Assembly (NCBI RefSeq): GCF_905220415.1
Contig: NC_059552.1
Span: 5,781,001-5,845,000, forward strand
Reading direction: 5' to 3'
Origin: Colias croceus
Taxonomy: Eukaryota > Arthropoda > Insecta > Lepidoptera > Pieridae
DNA: 64,000 nucleotides
The notes under the pieces: generated by a model
Database searches by the model: none
Told to the model about the DNA's origin: nothing
What the model saw: the letters and a program-made list of their open reading frames with translations, nothing else
In this document: piece by piece, positions 12,991-26,900 of the stretch
Layout of the letters: every line of letters starts with the position of its first letter
Position numbering within the stretch: the stretch's first letter is position 1
Program-made: the position numbers and the translations under genes

Positions 12991-14805
12991 TCAGTATTAC
13001 AATTTAATTTTACAAAATATGTAAGTAACCGTACGTATATATTATCATAATATGCCAAAGAACTGTCCTGCGGTTCTCACGCGACAACCCTCCATGGGTT
13101 ATTATATTTTTATTATCTTCCATCTGGATTTAACTTGAAATAGTTTTAATCCAAATCTGCCACATATTTCAGCCGCGTCATGCATATTCATGACAGCTAC
13201 TTACTTTGGCATACGTAGAGGTAATGTTAAAACAAATATATGCATAATATATATCCTATAGAATATATACTATTTTATTATAAAGATCTTACCCGATAGA
13301 AACGTTTAATATAACCGAATAACTTTATCTCATAAATCAGTATATGTACATTTCGTAGGCTTGTCTCAAATATTGCGCAGTACTGCAATGAAGATAGATG
13401 AAAGTTTGACCTTTAAATAAAAGATCAAAGGTCTGCCGACAATATCAGAATGTAAATACATATTTATATATTCTTATCCTGAATAAATGTATATAACTTT
13501 TGTCTGTTCTAAAGACCTTTTTGTTTGATTAATGCTAGCAATCAGAATTTTCAATTGAGTTCAATCTTTTTTTACGCACGTCTCACTTTCAGCACCACTC
13601 AAATATTTTTTAATATCTTGTCATAACTACTTCGTTTTAAAATAAACGATTGTACAATTTCAAATGAATATCAACGGTCTAAGTCTATTATGGTAGTTTA
13701 CTAAATAATTGGTCAAATGCTTCCCTAATAATACATCTAACCAATTCTAATTTGAATCTAAAATATATTCAATTAGCGGAGTTCAGGCATAGTAACTCGC
13801 AGCGTAAGATCTAATATTTGTCTTATAAACAAAGATTACTAACTTCACCAACAAAACTAACCTCAACTGCAACTTGACTGAAATTTGCATAAGCCGAGCT
13901 ATGTCACAATGAAGAGAATGCCAGTGCATACTCCTTATTCTCTTAGACATGAGAGCTAAAACTTCCTTTGCCGGAACGATCCATCATTGTTGCACTGTTC
14001 CCGCATACAAGAACGCGAATAGCTGCTTATGTAATTATGTTCCATTAAATATTTTATGAAGCTCATAATCCTGTGGGTACAATATATATATATAATACAA
14101 TTGTTACATAAAATCGATTGCTTTTATGTCACATCGATACCACTGATAGATATTTATAGACAACACTGATCAATAATTTCATGTTATTTTTACTTCAAAC
14201 AAAAAAAACACTCTCCTTAATTTTTTCGTAACTCTATCATATCTATTTAAGTAACCGCATATTTATAACATGTGTAAAGCCTAAACGTATTATTTAGTTC
14301 AAACAGTTAATTATTATTCACGAAATAACACAATCATGCCTCATACAGCTTCAATTTACTATTTCTTTTATCTCGCTAGAGCATAAAAGTTTAGTAAATC
14401 GTAACAAAGGAAAATCGAGGAAAAAGAATACGTTTTCCAGTTGAGTAGAATTGAGTGTGGGGAGGAAAGGAACCATAAAACAACATAAATGGGACGTGAG
14501 TCGTGCTTCAATTTACAGCATGGTCTTAGCCAACTTAGAAACCGCTCGCGCTAAGTTTGCTCAATTCATGCTACCACTCCAGCTCTCACCTACCGGAACC
14601 GGAGTTGCCGCACAATTGAATATGAAATATCGATTAAACTTCTCACGGAAATTCGCTGTTATTAGAATAAAACTTAGTCAACTTACATTTAAAGAATAGC
14701 ATCCCCAGTTCTAAGGTAAAATAATATTGGGTAAAGAGTACTGTTTTCTGTAATTGTTTGTGTGTAAGTATACAATTTTCATTCTTTAAAAATAATAATA
14801 AAATA

Positions 14806-14852
14806 GTATTATTAGATTGTGTTGTCCTATCTCCAACACAATCTAATAATAC
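14806..14852. repeat. Perfect 19-bp hairpin
   Basis: The arms 14806-14824 and 14834-14852 are exact inverse copies around a 9-base loop. It is too small for a transposon and lies in otherwise simple AT-rich DNA. Confidence 0.7.
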
Positions 14853-17800
14853 ATACAAACATAAAAGTACTACGTTAAAATAAAGGCATATTCAGATTCT
14901 GAACCTTTTTTCAATCAGTAAAAATATAACAAAGTTCTACTTTAATGAGACCTGGTTAATAGATAGTTGTTCGAAACTCTAAGAAGGGTTTCCAATAAGA
15001 ATTAAAGCTCTGTTAGTACTATGGATTAAAGCTAAGTAAAGCTCATTATTAGAAAGTTTCTCATTATACAATATATCCTTACCGTCGTCAGGCCATAATT
15101 ATTTCAACGCCGTTCAGTGTACTCCAATTTAACGGACTTGAGCATGGAAAATTCATTAAATCACAATTTATTTTGAAACACATTATAAAACAATTTCACG
15201 ATAATAAAATTTGGCAAATATGTTATTAAAAAATTCTTCGTTTAAAAAACATTTTTTATTTTAGGCACAAAATACTCTTACAACATAATGAGTTTTTTTA
15301 ATCATACTGCAGTGTTGTGACACAGCGTCTATTAAAAATGCAATATCGCTGAGCCAAAATAAACAGGAAGAAATAAATGTTGGTAAAATATCGAAATGAA
15401 AAAGAACAGTTACCTGTCTTGGGCAATACAAAGCTATTATATCAAAGAAGATTGTTAGAGCGGAACGTGTGCAAAGTGAGTCGTCTTCATAATAATCGTT
15501 TGTCGGAGGACTTACAATAAAGCTCCATAACGCTGGGTCTAAACCGTCGACTCTCTCCACGAGGTTCCTTTTAAATATTCTCCGACATGGCGCTATCTTC
15601 TAACATGAAAGGTTCTGACGACGTTTTCTACTCAAATTTGAATAAGTAATAAGCCTATAAGCTTAAGATGGTCCTCGTGAGAGGTGATTGCACTTTAAAG
15701 TGTAACATATTATATCAATTAATGAGTTAGAAATATTGAACCAGGAAAAAATAATAGTGTATGGTTTTATGTTATGAAAAATTTTAATTTTTCAATGCCT
15801 ATTTTAAAATTATTCATATCACGATCAACGGATACTTTCGATTTTGATCCACGTGATATTTTCGTTCCGTAAAACATTTTTTCGTAAAGCAATATAACCT
15901 TTACAGTGAAAATTAAGCAACGGAACAATAAATTCTTGACGTGTTAACTATTCTCGTCTGCGCAGCGCAGTTACAATTTATATATTTTTTCTTTTAAAAC
16001 GAACAAAAGCGAGAAAGTCTGTGGACACAGAAGACAAAGGATGGTTAGAAAAACATTGTCTCGGGAGGTGTCAGCGTTACTCCGCCATCACGGGCAGGTT
16101 CATGATTAATTACTGTGGAGATTTATGACGTAGAAAACCGATTTCCAGTGTCGATAACAACGTAATGAAGATGAAACTTGCCCGTACAATAATACGGAGA
16201 CAGCTCTCTCAGGAAAAACTAGAGGCTGTTTTTTACGGCGCGTAGGTAGAATACGATCATTTATAATGAGAAGGATGACAACTGTAATGTTTGTTGTCAC
16301 TTAAACTTGTGACAAGTTGTAGTAAAATAAAGTTTTTCAGATAAACAAGCTCTTTACAATATTTTGCTGTTTTTCATATGGTCAGCGCGTTTTATGGAAT
16401 TATTCCCTAGGCTATAATTCCATAAGACTTAATTCTAATCCGTAACTCAAAATATTAACACCTGATAAATAAGCATCTTTTTTTTGTGCTTTAGCTTTAT
16501 TTTACCCAGACCTATCGATATTAGGTATCTATTTTATAATGTTAAACTAGTAACTACTCCAACTTTTAAAATCCATAAGATTTATTCCCCGGTTATCTTG
16601 ATAAATTTAAAATATTATAAACTATTACCTCAGTTAATAAATTACACACGACGACGCTAAATCTGGATTTGACGTTCATCGGATCCAAGACTCAAATAAA
16701 GAAAGGCTTTTTTAAAATATTAGACTACTCACTACTCTTCGTAGTATTCTAGAATCGCGGGTATAAATTTCCTGCTCTCGACTATCCTAATGTGCGCTCG
16801 ACATTTGGTAGAACCCAAACTTTTTCTCAGTCATTCCCAAGACGGCCAGTGATAGATGGCATTCCTATAGACGCCTGAAGCGCTTTTTATCCGTCGCTTG
16901 TATTTTACCAGAGATTAAACGTTAATAAATAACATTTGTAAGCTTATTATTACCAGCAGTTGACCTACACAATTTCGACCAGTTTTTGAAACATATTTTA
17001 CTATCCAACACAAAAAAATACATACCAGTAGTTCTTATGTTTGTAAACACACTTTTCAGTTTTATAATTCTACTTAAAAGATTTTTTGTTCTCGGAATAA
17101 AGAGCACGTTTAAATTTACACCATATATTTTACAAAAATAATACGATAAATAAAGGATGATGATGACTTATAAATAAACACCGCCTCAATACGTAGTATT
17201 AATATTTTTAATCATCACTTTTCTTGTTATTAATTGTCGTAATTATAACTTTGTATTGCACAGGAAACCATAAATTAATAGGAATTGTCCGTAAACTTTT
17301 AACAGGATCGTCATATTTTGCATATTATGTCGCTAAAATAACACGGTACAAATCCTTGTTAGGGACGAAAATATTGACAATAGAATTTGAAATTCAAAAT
17401 TTCATTAAAAGCTGACTTTAAATCATCTTGATAATAATCGATTTTATGGAATTCCTTGGAGAGGAGAGATAAATGAAATTTGTTACAAAAGTTCCATTGG
17501 ATAGCTCTCGGTCACGATATTAAATTTATGCCATTAAGTGGTATTCGAGGTATGAGCATTTAGGTTTAATTTTTGATTGTGAATTCAACAATGCTTAAAT
17601 ACTTTCGATTAGATTTATGTGGAGATACCAATTATATTGTTTGTAAGCATTTCAACCTTTAAGAGTCTTGTGAAGCAGACTTATGGCCAGTTTATTATGA
17701 AGTGAAACTTCTTTAGGCGCGTTGAGAATTAAATTTCATGGTCGCGTCATGGCAATACCGTCACGTCATGGAGTAACACGAAGATTATGGTATCTTTGAA

Positions 17801-20800
17801 TCTTGCCAAAGACTTTTCAGTTCTGACACGTGTCCTCGGCTAAATTAATAATATTTCTTATATAAAGCAAAATCGTTTGAGAACAAAAAGGAAGCCAGCG
17901 GTTACCCGCCATTCACAACTTTTCCACGTATAAGGTAAAATAATGAAAATGAAATGAATGAATAACTGCTAAAAATAAAGAGTTGATTTTCAATTTCTAA
18001 ATTTAAGTTATATTCTAGCATTCAAAAGAAAAAAATGAGTAATTGATTTTAAATCATTTAAAGTCTCAACCCGTTTCTTAATTCAAATATTTTGAAATCA
18101 AATAAATTTCTACCAAATGAATTATATAATACGTATAGTTTTCAAAATTATAATACATATCTAATTGGACGATAAAAATAATTAAACTAAATTGTGCAAC
18201 GCCCATCGCCCATAACGCCATTTTGTTTTTGAAATCGCGTGGGTGATGCACGCACCCAGTTTTATGACTTAAGATTTTCAACATGTCTGTCTTATTTTAT
18301 GCTTCGTAAAACTTTTATTTGACTTTTATGTACATGTCTTATCGAGCTTACGGGCTTAAATTATAGACAATGACAAAGGTTACGGAACAAAACATTTAAT
18401 GAAGTACATTTTCTATACATATGAAAGGTGATTAATTGTGATAAAATCCAAGAGCCTTAGTACCTACGACAATTTGATTGAAATTCGGTATGCAGATAAA
18501 TAATTAAAACATTACCTTATAAACCTATTACATCATAGACGTAACGTATATGTATATTGTATAATATTAAGATAGAAATCTATGTACTAGAAATAGTAAT
18601 ATGGAAAAAAAAAACATTTCTTAATCTATTAGAAGACAAGATTGAATGGAAAAAATATTACAAATAGGTATAAAAAGACTTTCAATATAATTTATTTGAC
18701 CGAGATTATTAACGGGATAATTTTGAATTCAATATCAAATGTACTGGTTAACGATTTCCTGCTGAATGATCATAATGAACGCCATTGGTACGTGAGAAAC
18801 GCGTAATTATTTCCTTTATCGTAAACGTATTTATATAAATACTTTCCTTCCTGTAAACATACTTTGATAGTTTCAGAATTCAACTGAAATTCAGTATCAA
18901 ACAGACATCGAAATAGTACAAAAATATCCGTTGACCAATAGGCAAGTAAATAAAAACGAGAGGTTTTTGATAGAAATAGGTACCGTAAATTGATTTGGGC
19001 CATGAACGCTAGGTTTCGGAATGTTTTACTGACGTCTGCGTAAATTACTAGAGACGCTACAAACGGGCGCCTTGATCGCAACGGATAAAATTTTATTTGT
19101 AAACAAACAGAGTAATTGACGGCACAACGTTTTGTGTAAAATATCATAAAATTTATGAAATAGAATCATTGGCATTACGAACCATTTGAATAATCACATT
19201 GCAAATAGACCGTAGAAACAATTACCTATCGTAAAACTCATATCCTAATATTACTATTATATTCATTGCTTATAAAAGTTATAATGTGTATTTGTAAATT
19301 GACTTTTAAATAACCATTTGAGGCAAGCCCCCAGTGATATACAAAAGATATATCTTTAGTTTTCCTGCACAGCCTTGCACTTTGTTACTCAACAAACAGA
19401 GTATTGACAGGTAAATTGAAATGACCAGAACGGTATCTCGACAATAAATACTAAACTACATATTCCAATCTCGATTGTAGCGTTTCACAGAGCCATCAAT
19501 ATTGTTTCAGAACTTCTAAACTATATCAACAACGGTTTTAACGTAGTTTCTCTGTATGGTTTAAATTAACCAAACTAGTACCCAATTTTAGTGATACGTC
19601 AACACTTGCTTATCGAAACGCAGTTTGTACACCGGAGACATAATCGATTCAATATGTCACTTTCATTATATGCTATTATCGTAGGCTATTCTTAAAATAA
19701 AATAACAAAAGACAATCGTGAAATTTTAAGCAGTATTTCAAAATCTAATTCGTATAATATGAATAAAGTAACTACCACCGTCTACCTGTAAGTTCTTATT
19801 CGCATTAAGGCAATTTAGCAATGTCACAAGCCCTGTCAAATTGGCGAGTATCTAAGGTGGGTTCAGCAAAAGTGGGTAATCTCATAGAATTTCTTTAAGC
19901 GCTATTCAAAAGGGTGTTTCGATGGAGTTAGATCGAAGGGCTTATCACACCGCCACAAATCCACGGTCGGACCGCAAGGGTTCGGAGCAATGAAATAGAT
20001 GGTGCCAGCTAGTTCGACCAGATAACCATAATATATCAACTTGATATGCAACCGAGTTTACGGTAACCATTATTGATTAACGTAGAGCTATTATTGATTA
20101 GGATTAGTAATGTACCTGCTAAGAAATAGTGCTAGCCCAATAATTCAACGAGCGAACTATATACCTGTCGATGATACTACATCAGATTATTGAATAAATT
20201 GTTAGCTGAATGTTAAAGCTAAAAGATAACTTCTATTCATTTCTCACCATTGCGATTGTGGAAAGGATCAAATTACAACTTTACAAAATATATAAGCTTG
20301 ACCCATATCCATTTTTTTTAAATGAGGTTATAAAAATTATTAACATTTATTCTTTGTTTTTTAAAACCTAGGTATCTCTTGTTTGATACATTCCAAGCTG
20401 CGAACTAACAACATTCAAAAGAAAAGAAAGAGGCAAGAGTCTCCTTCCAAAAAAACTTTTTATCTACGAACACTGTAGGGTAAATAAAAACAGTAATTCC
20501 AAAATATTAAAATATAAAAAATCCATAAATAAATCGCAATATGGTCACCCCTCAGTACGCTGGTACTAGGTGGCGCTCTGCTGATTGTGTGGTCGCTACA
20601 GTCGATTCGATTTAGTGTTTTTGAAGCCAACGTGCGGCCAAATGATTTGCATGTAGTTCGAAATTAAGAAAGCCATTTCAGGCCATTTCGATCATTTTGC
20701 CGTCAACAACATCAGTGTCCTGGGTATTTGTAACATGAATACGGAAAGCGTTTAAGACACAGTCAATTTGAAGTTAATAAACATATTGAAAATGGTATAT

Positions 20801-21039
20801 TTGACATAGGTAACAACCATATTACATTTCTTGATATATATTTACTTAAATACCACCAAAATTAATTGCAATACATTTCATTATTTACAACCAATCTCGA
20901 TAAGCCTATTCTTTTATTTCCCAAAATCATAAATATAATATCAACCACATTCAAACGTAACGAAGCCTAGTACGCTTAAGCTCTACAGTCAATAAAATTC
21001 TAAGCTCAACTTTGATTTACAAGCGAGCTAAGCGCGATA

Positions 21040-21510
21040 TTTTTATTCCGCCTCACAATAAATGTCAGTTAAGGGTGCTTGAAAGAAATTGCCTAATATG
21101 TCCGCAATGTACCAAAAGCTTTTGAGTAGCGAATAGTTGCATCGCGCAAAATGGGGGCTCTAGATTAGTGACGTGAATTCATGCCGCGAATTCACGGTAT
21201 AAGTCATGTCGTCCATATAACACATTCATACGACATTTGCAGTCGTTCTTAACACCTGTCGTCATATGGACGAAGAAGCTGCTGCCCAAATTTCTATGTT
21301 ACTATGGATTAATATGGTTACTATGGCACGGTGCTATGAAATACCGACTCTGGTCACCTGAACCTCTCAAAAACCGTCCAAATTTACGTTCACGTCTGTT
21401 CATGGAGCTTCACGGCACAAATGTAGAGTCACCATTATAGAGTGCGATCTTAACGGACACTCTGCGCGATTGGACCCGCTTCCGTTCTACTCTATCTGTG
21501 CCCAAACTAA
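21040..21510. repeat. Unidentified GC-richer block, possible dispersed repeat
   Basis: Base composition is clearly less AT-biased than its neighbours over about 450 bp, with a sharp return to AT-rich sequence at about 21520. Open frames inside are short and look non-coding. A small palindrome (gtgaattc...gaattcac, 21173-21195) lies within. The block could be a decayed transposable element or a conserved non-coding element. Confidence 0.3.
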
Positions 21511-22932
21511 GCACATGCTTAAGTAGGAACTTTATTTATTATTCATAAAGCTTGAATTTGTAAGATTTAGTTTAAACTCATAATGTAGATTGAAATGTTA
21601 TTTTATTTAATTATAGGTAGTAAATATTATTGTATGAAGATGAGTGGTGTAAGACACTCTATCTAACGCTAAGTGATGATGTCTTATCTCTAATCATCAA
21701 AACATTCTAATAAAAACTCTTTTATTTACGAATGATTCTCGTAATACGGGATGAAGTTATTTTCAATTGTGAGAGATAATGAAATACACAACAACGACTG
21801 GTATCCATTCCACCGACCTCTTAATTTGTAATCGATTAACACTAAATTGTAAAACACGACACGTATCTCATTATTTATCACCGTCTCCAAGCCATGACAC
21901 AGAGAGGTGCCTTTATAGCCTCTAGTCACGTATTCGGGGAGCTTAACAAATAAACCTTTTACTCCTAATACACCCACTAAACGAATGAGATTATCCAAAC
22001 AATCGAATAGAATAAAATTTTGTTTCTCTTATTTCGAGTAGTCGTTATTAAAATTACCATACAGTAATTGTATTCCTTAAATGCAATAAAAGGGACGATG
22101 AAAATCCGAACCTAACAATGGATACATTTTGCACGGACAGGATAAGAATCTTGACTCATAAAAAAGTAAATATAAGGAGCCCAGACTTTGGAGTGTGCAG
22201 TGCATAAATTGCCCTCTATCTGGCCATCGCCTGACCCTTAATGGGCGTAAGGTGGGACAGATCGTTATCGTAAAATGGGATTTCTGTGGTTACTTTGTCG
22301 ATACAAAAGAAATTTTGTAGCTCGTTTGTGAACTACTAATGTAAGTGCGGATAAATCGATCTGTATTCACAAAGACTATTATATTTTTAAAAGAACATTT
22401 CGTAAAATAAACACATTAGTTTCATTGTTACATTTATGATTATCATTATTGATAATTGATATAAAGTATTTGGTGTTTAATCACCTATTTGTATGCTTGT
22501 GTGTTCTTAATAAGGTTCTTAAAAATCAAAAGCTGATTTTATCTTGCCAGACTCCATGTACCTAAAAATCTATATTGTTATCTATTGGTATGTCATTAAA
22601 AATAACAAAATAGCATAATTACCTACAAAATAATGTATTAAATAGATAATTTCAATTTTATATTATATTGTAAAATTATAAAGAAAATCATAATAAAAGT
22701 TGATAAACTGCTGGCAACCTAGTTCCTTGATGTTTATCTCCATCGAGTTAAAAGTTGCAGGCGCTTAGTTGCTTAAGAAGTAGTAAAGAGAGACTTCGCT
22801 TACATTGTTGTGAAGTATCACAATCGATCTACGAATCTATTTAAGAAATATTAACTTTAACATAGTGCACGTGTAAACTAATTATACTTTGAAATATTGT
22901 AACTGGTTCAAACAAAATAGTTAACAAAACAA

Positions 22933-23142
22933 TCCTACTACTATAAATGCGAAAGTTTGTGAGGATGCATGGATGTCTGTTATTCTTTCACGTAAAAACT
23001 ACTGAACGGATTACAATGGTAGTGATGGCTGTAGACCCAGAATACGACAAAGGTTACTTTTATCCCGTGAATCCCACAGGAAAGGGAACGGAAATGCGGG
23101 TTTTTCTATGAAAATGCGGGCGAAGCTGCAGCGGAAATCTAG
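22933..23142 (+). mobile_element. Non-autonomous Helitron-like repeat
   Basis: Starts TCCTACTACTATAAATGCG directly after A and ends in CTAG directly before T, the A|TC...CTRR|T arrangement of Helitrons. It has the usual GAAAGTTTGTGAGGATG near the start and GCGGGCGAAGCTGC before the end. No Rep/helicase coding is present. Only about 210 bp long. Confidence 0.6.
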
Positions 23143-23936
23143 TCTTGTATAGGAAAATACGACAAGAAAATATAAAGTGTTTTTTTGTTAAAATACATTA
23201 ATTGTGAAAAGCGAGAGAAGAGCAAAAAGCGAGAGATAGACAGACAGGCCGAGAAACACACAGAGTTGCTTTCGCATTTATAATTAATATTAGTAGTGAT
23301 AATCTCGCTTCTTCTTCGTACGAAAGCTTCAATTTTTCTATTCATCATAGTTTCTTGTATATGAAGGCGATATAATATCTATGGTTTCCCATCATTGAGG
23401 TAAAAAACTTTGCTATAGAAAGCTGTTTCATTAGTTGTTATAAACAAACAACCTTGTATCTAAAAGTTTGTGCTCTGGGCGGCCCTAGCGTGCCTCCAAT
23501 AAATCTATGTTTATAAGGAAAGTTACAATGTAAACAGCCCACCTGATATATTAATTTCTTGCATGTTCGCATTATGTTTAAACTTCATCGTTGTAATAGA
23601 TACCATCATAGATGATTTCTAACCATTACGGTAATGCGTAACTAGCACGCTCATTTGAAGCAGTTATAATTCGTAAGCGTTTATAATATACAGCATTATA
23701 AATTGTTATGGAGATTAGAAATAAATGAAACTTTAAATCAACACAGTCTTATCACTGTGTATAAGTTTTTTCAGACAATTTTCAAAGAACAAATGTAAAT
23801 ATAATTAAAAAATGTTCTATGGTTCATCAAAATAAGCTTTAATTTTATTTTTATTTAATTTTATATGAACAATTAAATAGCAAATCATGGCTATGATTTC
23901 AGCTTTAATTTCTTTTCACATTTTTTAATTTTTTCA

Positions 23937-23989
23937 GTCATTAGCTTAACCCAATGTACGTTATGATTACATTGGGTTAACCTAATGAC
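23937..23989. repeat. 22-bp near-perfect hairpin
   Basis: Arms 23937-23958 and 23968-23989 pair with one mismatch around a 9-base loop; the arms contain TTAACCCAATGTA and its complement. It could be a small structured RNA, a template-switch scar or a tiny MITE. Confidence 0.7.
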
Positions 23990-26900
23990 CTTTGTATTGC
24001 TTTGATTGACGTCAAATGATTGACGCCGGGAATGGTTTCTACGGGAAAATGAAAATATTGTTTTTATATTTTCTTCGTAATTTTTACTTTGTTTTCTCTG
24101 CATAAAATACTTCCTTGTGAAAACTATGTAAAAACAAATTGCCGAATTGGTAGCGCCGTTCTCAAGTTTTTGCTTAGCAACACTTTTGGGGATTAATTTT
24201 TATTTATGAGGTACAAAAGCCACACAGAAATGTTTGAACAATTTTGTAAAGTATTTTAGCTCAGGTTTTGCAGTAGTATATGAGTCACAGAGAGAAGGTC
24301 AGGCTTTCATAAGATCTAACGTGGCTTCGATGAAGACGAGTCGAACAATAAAAGAAAATGCTACGGTCGAACACCAGCGCGCCGCAACTAAACGTTGTAA
24401 ATTTAACTAAAAATATATCTTTCGTGAAGAAAAACAAAGAAGACTTCCGAGCGCAATGAAATTTATGCGATGTGCGGTGGATTAAAAATGTTTGCCGTGC
24501 CCTCAGGCAAGGCCTCGGCTTTATTAGAGCTTGTTTCTGGGATATTCTGATTAATATTTACCTTACACTTCTTGGGGATTGTAGTTCGTTACCCTTTTCC
24601 TTACTAATTGGAGTCCTCGGCAGAATCTTTTGATAAGCTAATGTGAGAAACTGAGAGTAATTTTAATCAGGAAATGTTTAACAATTAATTAATATCTTTA
24701 ATGAATCTTATCTTCTTAATTAAATATCTTATATGTATCGTTTCTGTAACGTGTGACTGTTGTTCAAAAGATGAATGAAAACGCATTATCTAAATTGATA
24801 GTATGTATTGGATCAATTTTCTATTTGTTTATTTTAAATACGAAAACTTTTCATTCACATAAAGTCACAAGCATAACCAAAGCAATCAGATACTATTATA
24901 ATTGTTGATTAATATCATAATTAGATACTTTTACTTTGTACTTCAAAAACAACGATTATTCATTGATCCAATGTATTTCGCGAGCAGTTTAAAAAGTTTA
25001 AATACAGCATATAATATTACCAGAATATTCTATAACGCTTGCATAGTTGATGTATCCCTTGTATTAATTATGAATAATGACGACAATATTAATTCATTAG
25101 CAAATGGAATAATTTATCACGGATTAACCTGCATAATGAGTTGATTAGTGCGTTTGTAAATAATTTACGTCCTGGTTGGTTTTTGCTAATTTTGCATTGT
25201 TTATGAAGGCCCTTGCTTATTTCGAATTATACGAATTCCGGGTATTCCACTAATAATATTAAGGGTTAAACCTTTCGGTTTTCACCGACCACGAGTGGCC
25301 ATAATTAATAGTTTGAGGTATAGGTACCTATATGTATATCTTATTAAGTTACTTAGAATATGATATTTTGTATGTATCTCCCTCTGTTTATTATAACTGA
25401 ACTGAGAGTATTTTTAGTAGCATTATGATATCTATATCTTCTATTATAAATCACGCAGCACAAAATATAACTAAACATTATAAACGTGAATGCAGTACGT
25501 TTCAAATGGTTATGCGCAAAAAACCTCAATTGTCATAAAAACATCTACAAATGAGAAACAGCAACTTACAACACTGCGTTACAATTAAACATTTAAATAA
25601 CAGGATGAAAGCCCCATTAATACTTGTAATGTCTGCAGCCAAGAAATTACTATTTTGCATACTTTAATATCGTAAAGCAAGGAGGGTTCAGCTGCTAGGC
25701 AACTTGAATTTCCATTGCAATTCTACGTTTACAATCCTCTTTAGCGATTATATTTCTTGATAGAAATCTCTGCCGACAGCAATTCGTTTGTTTCAATAAA
25801 TTATTATATAGCATTAAGTAGGCGAGTGTAAGCTGACAAGTGCAATTGCTATAAACGAGATACGAGAGAGCCAAGCCGCCAGTTGTTAACACTTCCTTAG
25901 CACGCCAAGTGCAACGACCCACGTCCACTTACCAACACTACGCTTGCTTGCACCCACACTGCTATTATAAACACCGCATTATCTCATCATGTGTTAAATT
26001 AAAACAACCTGTCTTAATATGTTCACATTAAAGCAAGCACACGTCGGCACTTAAATCACTCTTAATTATTATTGTCACGATAACAAGTTTGATTAATTGT
26101 CTGTTATCTTAAATTCAAGAGTATGTATTAGTTAATTGAAATCAAGCAGCAATTAACATTATTTGAAACGTAGTTTTTAACGTTTTAACATCAAATTTTA
26201 AATGAAGTTTGAATTATTAAAACTAGCAACAGAAAATTAATTCTCACTTATAAACGGAATAATTGGCATTGCATTTTTTGTCGGAACCAATCAGCATTAA
26301 TCTATTAAAGTGCAAAACAATTATCGCGAAGCGTGATAGGAAACAATCTGGTATGTAATTTGTATCTGAAATTGGTAGCAGTCGACGGCATACGCTGCAC
26401 TCAGATTATCCCTCGTATAAAATTAGACTCACGAATTGCGGAAACAAACTGCTGAACGATTTTGTCCATTCATATCAAACAGAAATTCAATTCGATTTTA
26501 TTAAAATATACAATCACTTTTATTTCGACTTTTTGATCATAAAAATTTATTGCTCTACATTTTCATAGTTCTATGTTATTTTAATATTGCTTATTCCAGA
26601 CGATAAATAAAATAAAATTTATCATTTTTGTCAACGATTTAGTTACCAACAGTTATGCATGCATTACGGTTGCTAATATCATTACAAAATCCGTTCTACC
26701 ATTGCTGAAATGTGAAGAATACGAGCATTTACTCTAGGAATTATAGTTCATTTTTTGTTATAAAAGCAAATGATTTCTATGTTATTTTAACTCTCAGTCA
26801 AGGGTACCTACTCTCGAAAAGCTCTCTTTAAAGTGTTTGAAAACATCGAGTAAACGAATAAATCGCGCTTGATGTTCGTTAAAAGGTCTTCAGATGTACC

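Larger units (their letters stand above)
12991..22932. other. Long AT-rich non-coding stretch
   Basis: No gene recognised. Longer open frames such as 15261-15560 and 18770-19147 (minus) lack family motifs or exon partners. Hairpins lie at 14806-14852 and 16392-16425. A GC-richer block around 19840-20030 and another at 21040-21510 are unexplained. Confidence 0.5.

Noticed and set aside
14451..14699. 82-codon plus-strand open frame
   Set aside because: No recognisable domain, no exon context and no codon bias different from the surroundings.
15261..15560. 99-codon minus-strand open frame with hydrophobic stretches, first thought to be a chemoreceptor exon
   Set aside because: No ATG at the start, no conserved receptor motif, and no matching exons nearby.
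18770..19147. 125-codon minus-strand open frame
   Set aside because: No family motif, no splice partners, and ordinary composition for AT-rich non-coding DNA; a frame of this length is expected by chance in 64 kb.
21237..21440. 67-codon frame, considered as a transposase fragment
   Set aside because: No catalytic motif or family resemblance could be supported; only the base-composition change of the block is reported.
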